28,114 nt of DNA from a virus: positions 1 to 28,114 of IMG/VR virus record IMGVR_UViG_3300042465_003522; one strand, written 5' to 3'. The notes beneath the pieces are model-generated. The model saw nothing but the letters and a program-made list of their open reading frames with translations, was not told where the DNA came from and did no database searches. This document shows, piece after piece, positions 7,499 to 15,400 of this stretch (positions are counted from its first letter, which is position 1; every line of letters begins with the position of its first letter). Made by a program: the position numbers and the translations under genes.

Positions 7499-7798
7499 AT
7501 GCAAAACGAACAGGACGATATTGAAACAATTCTTGATGAGTTTGATTTCGAGAAAGCGCATCAAGCTATGACAGCTTTAAACTGGAAATGGGCAACCTCT
7601 GCTGGTGTTCCCACCATTGGAGAGCTACGTAAGCATGCAAGGATGCTTTTGAACTGTGCGAAGAATGCCAACTCAGAAGAGCCAGACTACCTGACAGCTT
7701 CGGGAGGCTTTTACGTTTCTCGCAACCTCTATCCCGGCAACGCTAAACGCTATTACTCTTTGAGTTTTATAGTCTCTGAATGGAATAATTATGAATGA
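7499..7798 (+). CDS. Hypothetical protein, 99 aa
   Basis: The ATG at 7499 has AAGGA eight bases before it. The product is acidic at the N-terminus (DDIETILDEFDFEKAHQAM), has the segment ALNWKWA followed by a helix PTIGELRKHARMLLNCA, and ends in an aromatic stretch with YPGNAKRYYSLSFIVSEWN. Phage proteins with the combination FDFEKxHxxMTALxWKWA are common, but their function is unknown to me. The last eight bases overlap the MazG-like gene. Confidence 0.72.
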   Translation: MQNEQDDIETILDEFDFEKAHQAMTALNWKWATSAGVPTIGELRKHARMLLNCAKNANSEEPDYLTASGGFYVSRNLYPGNAKRYYSLSFIVSEWNNYE

Positions 7799-8108
7799 TC
7801 TAAACAATTATCAACTAGAGGCTATGACCTTCCGCTTGCCGTCAGCCGACGAAGCATATGCCCTTCTTAACTTAGGAGCAGAAGCTGGTGAGGTGTTGGG
7901 CATATTGGCTAAGCATCTTCGTGATGGTGGTGATGATGAAGTTCTTCGTCAAAACCTTAAGAAAGAACTTGGTGATTTGATGTGGATGGTGGCTGCTGTT
8001 GCTTCTGACTTTGACCTTACACTATCAGAAATCTGTGAACACAACATTGACAAGCTGAATAGTCGCAAGGAACGTAATGTTATTACTGGCAGCGGGGACG
8101 ATCGTTAA
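7791..8108 (+). CDS. MazG-like nucleotide pyrophosphohydrolase
   Basis: The 105-aa protein has the all-alpha NTP pyrophosphatase pattern: the metal-binding EAGE (31-34) on one helix, KELGDLMWM (58-66) with E59 and D62 on the next, and NIDKLNSRK at the end of the domain. These enzymes hydrolyse (d)NTPs to (d)NMPs and pyrophosphate. Phage MazG proteins have been linked to ppGpp or dNTP pool control. It is the last gene before a strong terminator, and the RNR gene lies on the other side, so both nucleotide-pool functions are adjacent but in separate transcription units. Confidence 0.85.
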   Translation: MNDLNNYQLEAMTFRLPSADEAYALLNLGAEAGEVLGILAKHLRDGGDDEVLRQNLKKELGDLMWMVAAVASDFDLTLSEICEHNIDKLNSRKERNVITGSGDDR

Positions 8109-8132
8109 AGGTATAACTGCTCTCCACTTTAC

Positions 8133-8154
8133 GGAGCCTCTGTGCTCCTTTTTT
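8133..8154 (+). terminator. Rho-independent terminator between MazG-like gene and RNR
   Basis: GGAGC (8133-8137) pairs with GCTCC (8144-8148) around a CTCTGT loop and is followed at once by six T. This is a textbook intrinsic terminator and closes the replication and metabolism operon. Confidence 0.85.
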
Positions 8155-8174
8155 AATCTTTAAATATATACAAC

Positions 8175-10082
8175 ATGAATACTCCTTGGTCAACAATTGG
8201 CTACCTCACCTACAAACGTACATATGCTCGTCGCCTCAACGAAGACGACATCACTTCTGCCACTGAAGAATTCCCTGACACCATCAAGCGCGTTGTCGAT
8301 GCGTCTAATACACAGCTTGGTTGCAACTTCTCTGAAGAAGAACAAGCACGACTGACCCGCTACTTCCTAGAACTCAAGGGCAGTGTTGCTGGTCGTTTCC
8401 TGTGGCAGCTTGGCACCGCCACTGTAGATAAGCTTGGCCTGTCTAGCCTACAAAACTGTGCCTTCACCGTGGTGGATAAACCTGTTGAACCTTTCGTGTG
8501 GGCAATGGACTTGCTCATGCTGGGTAGCGGTGTTGGCTATAACATCCAGAAAGAAAACGTTGCAAAGCTTCCGATTGTTAATGCAGATTTTAAAAAGCCT
8601 GTGCGCCATAACTCTGCTGGCGCTAATTTTATTGTTCCTGACAGCCGCGAAGGTTGGGTGGCGTTGCTTGGCAAAACTCTTAAGGCTGCGTTCCTTGCCC
8701 ACAAAAGCGGTAACCAAACCTTCACCTACTCGACGCAGCTAATCCGTAGCAAAGGCGCACCCATCAAGGGCTTTGGAGGCACCGCCAGTGGCCCAGAAGA
8801 TTTGGTGTGGGGCATTGATAAGATTAGTGACATTCTTGAGCGTAGGGCTGGTAAGAAGCTGCGTCCAATTGATTGCCTTGACATCATGAACATCATTGGT
8901 GCTGTTGTTGTGGCGGGTAATGTTCGCCGCTCTGCACAAATTGCCATTGGTGACGCAGACGATGTTGAGTTCTTGTTGGCTAAGCGCTGGGACATGGGCA
9001 ACATTCCATCATGGAGAGCAATGTCTAACAACTCTGTTGTTTGCAATGACATTAGTGACTTGCATGACTTCTTCTGGGATGGCTATGAGGGTAAGGGTGA
9101 ACCCTATGGACTGATCAACCTGAAGCTGTCTCGTAAGATTGGTCGCACAGGTGAGACACAATATCCTGATCCTGAAGTGATGGGTTACAACCCTTGCGCT
9201 GAACAAAGCTTGGCTGATAAGGAGACATGTTGCTTGGCTGAAATCTTCTTGCCAAACATTAAGTCTAAGGAAGAGTTGCTTGATGTGGCTAAGCTGCTGT
9301 ATCGCATTAACAAACATAGCCTGTCGCTGCCTTGCCATTTGGAATCAACAGAAGCCATTGTCAACAAGAACATGCGTATGGGCATTGGCATCACTGGTGT
9401 GCTTGAAAGTACGGAAGAGCAGAAGAGTTGGTTGAGTGACACTTACAATGCTTTGCGTGAACACGATGTGACATACAGCTTGCAACATGGTTTCAATCCA
9501 TCCATTAAGCTGACAACAGTTAAGCCCTCTGGAACCTTGTCACTGCTGCCGGGTGTTACACCGGGTGCACATCCTGCTTATGCTCGTTTCATGATTCGTC
9601 GCATTCGCATTAGTTCCAATCATTCGCTGGTTCAAACCTGCCGTGATCATGGCTATGATGTTGAGTACCAGAAGAACTTTGATGGTACACAAGACCACAG
9701 TACGGTTGTTGTTTCATTCCCATTCCGACATAGCGACCACGCTGTGCTGGCTAAGGACATGACAGCCATTGATCAGCTTGAGACAGTGAAGTGGTTGCAG
9801 ACAGCTTGGAGCGACAACAGCGTTAGCTGCACCATTTATTACAAGCTGGAAGAGTTGCCAGAGATTCGCAAGTATCTGAAGAAGCATTACAAGTCTTCAC
9901 ACAAGAGCTTGTCATTCTTGCTACACTCTGGTCATGGTTTTGTTCAAGCACCACTTGAGGAAATCACAGAAGAGCAGTATGATGCTATGGTTGCTTCCAC
10001 TCGCCTAATCACTGACATCTCTAGCGGTGTTGATTTTGATGGTGATCTGGAGTGCAGCACCGGCGCTTGCCCAGTTCGATAA
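8175..10082 (+). CDS. Ribonucleotide reductase, class II (adenosylcobalamin-dependent, monomeric RTPR type)
   Basis: Converts ribonucleoside triphosphates to dNTPs using a B12-generated radical. The 635-aa protein aligns through Lactobacillus leichmannii RTPR landmarks: GYLTYKRTYARRL at the N-terminus, QNCAF with C95, KGFGGTASGP (198-207), VVAGNVRRSAQ (245-255), NPCAEQSL with C341 and E343, ETCCLAEIF with the radical cysteine near C352, TTVKPSGTLS, and a C-terminal redox pair in CSTGAC (C627, C632). It is about 100 residues shorter than the 739-aa Lactobacillus enzyme. The ATG at 8175 is the first possible start, since a stop lies upstream in frame, yet no Shine-Dalgarno sequence is visible. 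It sits between two terminators, so it appears to be its own transcription unit. Confidence 0.95.
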   Translation: MNTPWSTIGYLTYKRTYARRLNEDDITSATEEFPDTIKRVVDASNTQLGCNFSEEEQARLTRYFLELKGSVAGRFLWQLGTATVDKLGLSSLQNCAFTVVDKPVEPFVWAMDLLMLGSGVGYNIQKENVAKLPIVNADFKKPVRHNSAGANFIVPDSREGWVALLGKTLKAAFLAHKSGNQTFTYSTQLIRSKGAPIKGFGGTASGPEDLVWGIDKISDILERRAGKKLRPIDCLDIMNIIGAVVVAGNVRRSAQIAIGDADDVEFLLAKRWDMGNIPSWRAMSNNSVVCNDISDLHDFFWDGYEGKGEPYGLINLKLSRKIGRTGETQYPDPEVMGYNPCAEQSLADKETCCLAEIFLPNIKSKEELLDVAKLLYRINKHSLSLPCHLESTEAIVNKNMRMGIGITGVLESTEEQKSWLSDTYNALREHDVTYSLQHGFNPSIKLTTVKPSGTLSLLPGVTPGAHPAYARFMIRRIRISSNHSLVQTCRDHGYDVEYQKNFDGTQDHSTVVVSFPFRHSDHAVLAKDMTAIDQLETVKWLQTAWSDNSVSCTIYYKLEELPEIRKYLKKHYKSSHKSLSFLLHSGHGFVQAPLEEITEEQYDAMVASTRLITDISSGVDFDGDLECSTGACPVR

Positions 10083-10086
10083 ACCA

Positions 10087-10114
10087 GTGGAGGGTGTAAC
10101 AGCCCTCCGCTTTT
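10087..10114 (+). terminator. Rho-independent terminator after RNR
   Basis: GTGGAGGG (10087-10094) pairs with CCCTCCGC (10103-10110), with one G-T wobble, around an eight-base loop. TTTT follows. It begins four bases after the RNR stop. Confidence 0.8.
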
Positions 10115-10128
10115 ATAGAGAGTTTGTA

Positions 10129-10308
10129 ATGGTTAAGTTTGTGTTAGTATTTCTCTTCTTCTTCTTTCTAGTTGTTCTAACTATGAAAGCCCTTCAACTT
10201 GTCAAAACCCCGGAGCAATACTATAGAGTATTCAAATTAGCCTCATTTATTTCCTTTTGCATTTTAATCACTTCAGCAATTTTGCTAACCATTGTCAATC
10301 TGTTTTAA
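10129..10308 (+). CDS. Small two-TM membrane protein, 59 aa
   Basis: The ATG at 10129, preceded by AGAGAG, lies just after the RNR terminator. The product has two hydrophobic segments (FVLVFLFFFFLVVLTM, about 4-19; FKLASFISFCILITSAILLTIVNLF, about 35-59) separated by a polar loop KTPEQYYR. It should be an inner-membrane hairpin. I do not recognise a family. It lies four bases upstream of the SPFH lipoprotein gene, so the two may act together at the membrane; that is inference from position only. Confidence 0.6.
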   Translation: MVKFVLVFLFFFFLVVLTMKALQLVKTPEQYYRVFKLASFISFCILITSAILLTIVNLF

Positions 10309-10312
10309 TTCT

Positions 10313-11119
10313 ATGAAAAACTTTATCAAATTCTTTACTATTCCTTTTACACTTCTCGCTTTGTTTTCTTTACAGGCTTGCACTCGTATTGAAACTGGAG
10401 AGGTTGGTGTACGTGTCAACGCATCTAAACAAATTGAAGGGACAGAACTACAACCCGGTGGCTTCTATCAAACTCTCATTGGTTCCATCCTGACATTCCC
10501 TGTCAAAGACATTGCCATTGCTCTTGATAACAAAACACCAATGACTGCTGACAACTCTGCGCTGGCAGACTTTGACATCACTGTTGTGTATGCCATTAAT
10601 TCAACGTCTGTGTCTGAGTTGTATTCAACTAAGAGTCGTAGCTTTCACACTGAAGCAAAGGGTGATATTTATCTGATGAGTAACTACATGACTACGCTGG
10701 TGAACAATGCTTCCTACAAAGCTGTGCGTGGTTATAAAGCTTTGGACATTGCAGATAACCGTGCAAAGATTGAAGCTGAAATTCACACCATTGTTACAGA
10801 GCAATTGAAGTCTGAGAAGCTTGACACTGCCCTCACCCTCACCGTTGTTCAAGTACGTAACATCTTGCCCAATGCTGAAATCTTGGCAAGTGCTACAGCT
10901 TATGTTCGTGCACAGAATGAACTGAAGGTTAAGGAAACTGAAGTTGCCATTGCTAAGAAAGAAGCTGAGCGTATGGCTGCACTCTCTGCCAACTCTGGTA
11001 CTTCCATTGCCTACATGCAAGCACAAGCATCTATGAAGATTGCTGAAGGTATTGCTGCTGGTAAGGTAAATACCATTGTTGTTCCAATGGACTTTAAAGG
11101 CATGGTAAACATTAAATGA
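10313..11119 (+). CDS. SPFH/band 7 (prohibitin-like) lipoprotein
   Basis: The 268-aa protein starts at ATG 10313 with a lysine-containing N-terminus, a hydrophobic stretch FTIPFTLLALFSL and a lipobox LQAC, so it is likely lipidated at C23. The segment ETGEVGVRV (27-35) and the following beta-rich region (VKDIAIALDNKTPMTADN, DFDITVVYAI) match the start of SPFH domains. A long charged helix NELKVKETEVAIAKKEAERMAAL (about 203-225) matches the coiled-coil that follows them. SPFH proteins form large membrane rings that organise proteases or lipid domains. In a phage the role could be host membrane remodelling or superinfection exclusion. It overlaps the following nuclease gene by four bases. Confidence 0.82.
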   Translation: MKNFIKFFTIPFTLLALFSLQACTRIETGEVGVRVNASKQIEGTELQPGGFYQTLIGSILTFPVKDIAIALDNKTPMTADNSALADFDITVVYAINSTSVSELYSTKSRSFHTEAKGDIYLMSNYMTTLVNNASYKAVRGYKALDIADNRAKIEAEIHTIVTEQLKSEKLDTALTLTVVQVRNILPNAEILASATAYVRAQNELKVKETEVAIAKKEAERMAALSANSGTSIAYMQAQASMKIAEGIAAGKVNTIVVPMDFKGMVNIK

Positions 11120-11589
11120 TAGAGCTTGCTATTAGCGCAGACATGCTCATCGCTGCACGAGATAAGGCAGCTGCTATGGGCAAGCTGTACAATAGCATCA
11201 CTAGTGGGGCTGGCAACATTGCTGGCTTCATTGGTGAAGACATTGCACAGCAGGTACTAGGTGGTGAACTTATAAACACTTACGACTATGATCTTGTATT
11301 GAATGGTGTGACAATTGATGTAAAGACCAAACAGACCAGTGCTATTCCTTTGCCCTATTACGAATGCAGTGTAGCTGGCTTGAATACTAAGCAAGCCTGT
11401 GACTACTATTGTTTTGTACGTGTAAAGAATGACTTCACAGTTGGTTGGTACTTGGGTGTTTATGCTAAGCAAGCCTACCTAGCTGATGCAGTGTTCATGG
11501 CAAAAGGAACTGTTGACCCAGCTAATAAGTATGTGGTTAAATCTGATTGTTATAATTTGAAAATCTCACAACTAAAGGATGCTATATGA
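11116..11589 (+). CDS. PD-(D/E)XK superfamily nuclease-like protein
   Basis: The 157-aa protein has a plausible PD-(D/E)XK core. E41 lies in FIGEDIAQQVLGG, an aspartate in TYDYDLVLNG (D57 or D59) precedes a beta hairpin, and DVKTK (68-72) supplies the D-x-K. A conserved YECSVAGLNTKQ segment follows (82-93). The N-terminal helix (ADMLIAARDKAAAMGKLYNSI) is typical of related phage proteins often left as hypothetical or called restriction endonuclease-like. Possible roles are host DNA cleavage or branched-DNA resolution; the sequence does not decide between them. It is coupled by ATGA overlaps to genes on both sides. Confidence 0.7.
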   Translation: MIELAISADMLIAARDKAAAMGKLYNSITSGAGNIAGFIGEDIAQQVLGGELINTYDYDLVLNGVTIDVKTKQTSAIPLPYYECSVAGLNTKQACDYYCFVRVKNDFTVGWYLGVYAKQAYLADAVFMAKGTVDPANKYVVKSDCYNLKISQLKDAI

Positions 11590-11870
11590 ACCAACCTAAT
11601 GTAGATCTTCGTCGCACCAAGGTGACGATGAATGACATATTAGATAAGATTGACTCAGTTAAATATACAGTGCTAGATGGCACCACCACCACTGTGTGTT
11701 TGCTCACTATGAAGAATGGATATGCTGTGCTGGGCACTAGCGCCTGTGCAGACCCTGCTGCTTTTAACGCAGCACTTGGTGAGCAGTATAGCTATCAGGA
11801 TGCTGTCAATAATGTCTGGCCTCTTGAGGGCTATCTGTTGCGTGAAGAAATGTCTAAGGAAACAACATGA
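11586..11870 (+). CDS. N4 gp49/Sf6 gp66-family phage protein
   Basis: The 94-aa protein contains the pattern of this small phage family: TTTTVCLLTMKNGYAVLGTSAC (about 33-54), then DPAAFNAALG and the C-terminal AVNNVWPLEGYLL. The family (PF13876-like) is widespread in phages and has no established function. It is translationally coupled to the nuclease-like gene upstream and to the next gene downstream by four-base overlaps. Confidence 0.78.
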   Translation: MNQPNVDLRRTKVTMNDILDKIDSVKYTVLDGTTTTVCLLTMKNGYAVLGTSACADPAAFNAALGEQYSYQDAVNNVWPLEGYLLREEMSKETT

Positions 11871-12067
11871 GTATTAACACTAACACCCTGCGTACAGCAG
11901 ATCGTCGTGCCCCGTTGAAGATTCAGTTTCAACAAGGTTACTATGCTTTCCTTAAGGGATGGCTTGTTAATCAATATGAACTGGTATCGGTACAGGGACA
12001 AGAGTGGCAACGTGGTTTTGATGCTGCTTATTTTGAACAGCTTGATCACATTACTAAGAAAGCATAA
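11867..12067 (+). CDS. Hypothetical protein, 66 aa
   Basis: A basic-to-neutral small protein with IQFQQGYYAFLKGWLVNQYELVS-type aromatic content in the middle and a WQRGFDAAYFEQL segment near the C-terminus. It has no signal peptide or clear membrane span. The ATGA overlap with the preceding gene supports expression. The G-Y/F-x-A-x-x-x-G-W and W-x-x-G-F-x-A-A repeats of aromatic and small residues suggest a small helical fold. I do not recognise the family. Confidence 0.65.
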   Translation: MSINTNTLRTADRRAPLKIQFQQGYYAFLKGWLVNQYELVSVQGQEWQRGFDAAYFEQLDHITKKA

Positions 12068-12069
12068 TC

Positions 12070-12408
12070 ATGTATAAATCAATTAAGAAAACAACACGCA
12101 AGTTTTTGAATAAGAAAGAAGGCATTGCTATTATTCAGTGCGGCCTTGAGCTTAGCGCCTATAGTGTTTTTGCTGACGTAACAATCACAGATTGCAGTCG
12201 TCAAATATCACTAGATTTCAATGCGTATGATGCTAAAGAATATGATGTGAAGTTGGAGAAGCTTGAGCTTATAATTAATGAGCTTGCTGAGTTCTATACA
12301 ACTATGGCTTTGTATAAGAAAGACTGGGTAGATGAGCAAGAATCTCGTAAGGTGGTTCGCAACAAGAAAGAGAATATTGTGACAAGCCTTAACGACTTGC
12401 TAAACTAA
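12070..12408 (+). CDS. Hypothetical protein, 112 aa
   Basis: The last gene of the plus arm. The product has a very basic N-terminus (YKSIKKTTRKFLNKKEG), a strand-rich middle (IAIIQCGLELSAYSVFADVTITD) and a charged helical second half with LEKLELIINELAEFY and RKVVRNKKEN. It could bind nucleic acid or a phage or host partner, but no motif shows this. It begins two bases after the preceding stop and is followed directly by the bidirectional terminator. Confidence 0.7.
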   Translation: MYKSIKKTTRKFLNKKEGIAIIQCGLELSAYSVFADVTITDCSRQISLDFNAYDAKEYDVKLEKLELIINELAEFYTTMALYKKDWVDEQESRKVVRNKKENIVTSLNDLLN

Positions 12409-12412
12409 AAAG

Positions 12413-12436
12413 AAAGCCCCAACTAAGGGGCTTTTT
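12413..12436. terminator. Bidirectional terminator between convergent arms
   Basis: AAAGCCCC (12413-12420) pairs with GGGGCTTT (12427-12434) around AACTAA. T runs follow on the plus strand (TTTTT, 12432-12436) and on the minus strand (TTTC then TTTTT, complement of 12415 back to 12407). It lies between stop codons of the two convergent gene blocks, so it should stop transcription from both sides. Confidence 0.88.
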
Positions 12437-12438
12437 CA

Positions 12439-15400
12439 TTATGGTTTGTACATCACTGCCTGCATCTGTCTGACTAGGCCACCTTTGGCATAAGTAAACT
12501 CACCCTCAAGAATCAGCATCTTCTCTGTAGAAGTTTCTGGTTTGCGATTAAACTTCTTCATGAACTCATCTTCAGCAGATTCTCTTGTTGTTTTTGGAAT
12601 CTTATCATACAGAAGATTGATAGCTTTCTTTGGGTTCTTCTCCATGTAAATATCTTGAGCAGCTTCTTTTGTATCAGACAATGAAGACTGAATAGCTTTA
12701 TTAAGCAATTCCTTTTGCTGATTCATTGAACCTTGCTTATACAGTGGACTAGCCATTTCCTGTTCAGCAGCAGCTTTAACAAGACTGCGTGACAAACGAA
12801 TGTGCATGTTATCGAAATCTCTATCACCACTACTTTTATAAACAGAAAAAGGTTGAACTCCTAACCGAAGAAGTTCATTCTCTATAACACCTGTAGGCAT
12901 CTCAGGTTTAATACCAAGCATCTGCCGAGTAACAGTGGGTACCTTTTGCTCACCGGGTTGGAACAATGAAGGCTTTGCTGGATACTGTTGACGGAATCCG
13001 GGCAATTGACTCAGCACAGGTGCGGCAACACCTGCTCCAAAAGCACCTAATACTTCATCAGCTCTACTAGATTCTTTAGTATCAATGATTCGCATGTCAC
13101 CGCTAAAGGCACTGGCTGCTTCCCAAAAAGGATTAAGTACGTTGTCAAAGCGACCAGCAAAATCTCCAATGAGGCCACCAGCTTTGCGTTGTTTACTTTC
13201 ATCAATACCAGATTCGATACCTTCTTTAAGGGTGTCCACCATAGTCTTTTGAATTCCAGAAACCCTTCCCATGCCCACCATAATCTCTGTAAATTTAGCA
13301 CCGTCAAAATCACGAAGGCGACCAAGTTTCATCATTTCATAATCATTAACAAGGCTTTGTCTTCCTTCTGCGTTTGCAGGCATAGCGTCAATTTGCTTCT
13401 TTAATACAGCAGCATCGGCTTCTCGTTCTTGCGGTGTTAGTGTCAATGAGTACCAGCTAGTCTTACTCATATCTTTCATAAGTTTTGCAGCACCAGCTAG
13501 TGCCCACACCTGTACCAACGGAGCAATATTACTTGCATCTTTAACACTACCATCTTGATCACGGTATTGATAAAAGGGAAGGCTATCGTCTTTGTAATGC
13601 CATGCTGCTGTAACAGCTGCCATGCCTACAACAGAATCCATAACCTTGCGCTTACCATCATAAGACGCTCGTGATGCTTCGATTAGCTTTCCTTCTCCAC
13701 GCAACTTAGCAGCTGTTTGCAACTCCATCACTCCAGCACTACCGCTTAGTGGTGTTAGTCTATACGCATAACGCATAGCATTCATGGTGTATCGCAAGAA
13801 TGGAACAGTTAAATCCTTTAATGGTTTAGCAATTTCATTTCGTCGTGTAATATCAAGAACCTTAAATGCCAGATCTTCAGCAGATGCTTCAAAGCCTCTT
13901 TCACCTAATGCTCGTTGAGGTTTAAACTCATAAGACATTGTGAGCTTCATAGCATCGTCTGCTGCTGCTTCTAATATTGATTGTGGGATTGGTCGCTTGT
14001 TGGCAACAAAATCTAAGTAGTCTAATCCCATCTCTTTCATGCGTCGAGAAACACTATCAACAAACATAGGCCCACGAGTAACAGAGTCGAGTGTTGTATT
14101 CAGAACGTTCAACGACTTCAGAATCTTTACAGTTCCTGTCATATCAGCATCAACACCAACGTGAGTTAGCATGTTTGACAAGCGAGGATTGTTCTTCAAC
14201 ATCACATCTGTTACGTCAGCAGTAAAGCCGCCATCTACCATTTTTGTAACTAATGAAACACTATCGGCAAGGGATTGACCAATGTCTTGTTTGATACGAT
14301 TAGCCGGAAGAGGAACAACGTTACCGCCCAAATCATTAACAGCACGACCAGTTAGCGTAACAGTTTCTTCAAGAATATCAAGGGCATCAGTAATAGGAAC
14401 ACCCTTTTGTTTAACTCCTTTATATAACGTTACGGGAATATCTACAAGAACCGCCTTACCTATATCACCAGCAGTTTGAATGGCTGTAGCAAAGGCTACA
14501 CCAAAAGCATTTAGTACAGTTGTGCTAGGAGCCAGCACAGAAGCTGCCACACTTACGCCTGTAACTTTACTAACGCCTTTTAAAACACTATCTGTCCAGC
14601 GTTGTACACCCTCAGATGATTTGTACAACCTATCAACAGTTAGTTCAAGTTCGGGATCACCACCTGACAGCTTCTTTACAAAGTCTGCCATTGCCTTAGA
14701 CTTCTGCATCACAGCACCAGCATCTGACACAGACACTTTAAATGTATTTAAGAAATCAGTAGGATCAATGCCTGCTTTAGCAGCAGCATCTTTAATCATT
14801 TCAGGACTAGCAGTATCCAAGGCATTAATCATCCCTTGAGTAATCCTAGTTTCGTTTAAGTCTGGACGAAGTTCTGGGTTGTCCTTAAACAATTGTTTAG
14901 TAACGGTGTATATATCATTAATAACATTGTCGTTCAGCACAGCCTTTGTAACATCTGTCTGTGGAGACAACATATCCATTGTTTGCCTAGCTGCTGCCTT
15001 CTCTTCAGCTGTACCGAATAGAGGGCCAAGCTCACCCTTCACCAATTGCTCTCTAGTTTTAAATTGCTCAAGCCAATCAGCATTAGCCTTGTCTACATCA
15101 GCAGTGGGTTTCATCCTTGCTTTTTGTAAGTCAAGCATTCGCTGTTCAGTTGTTTTCAAAGCAGCAGTGTCAACACCTCTACCTAATGCTTTTGTAGTGA
15201 CAGCAGCTAATCCTGTTTCAAGTGCAAGTTGTGAATATGAAAACTCTTTCTGCAATCCCAACTCAACTCTAGTCTTCTGGGTAACTGCACTGGTTCCAGC
15301 AGCAACACCTGCTTCAACACCAGCAGCAATTGTGGAAGGCTTAAGCGCCAGCTTGGTAGCAGTGGTAACACCACGCAACGATGCTTGCTTAACACCCCAG

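Noticed and set aside
8109-8174. tRNA or small RNA in the gap before the RNR gene
   Set aside because: The only structure is the short GGAGC/GCTCC terminator; no cloverleaf or other stable fold is visible.
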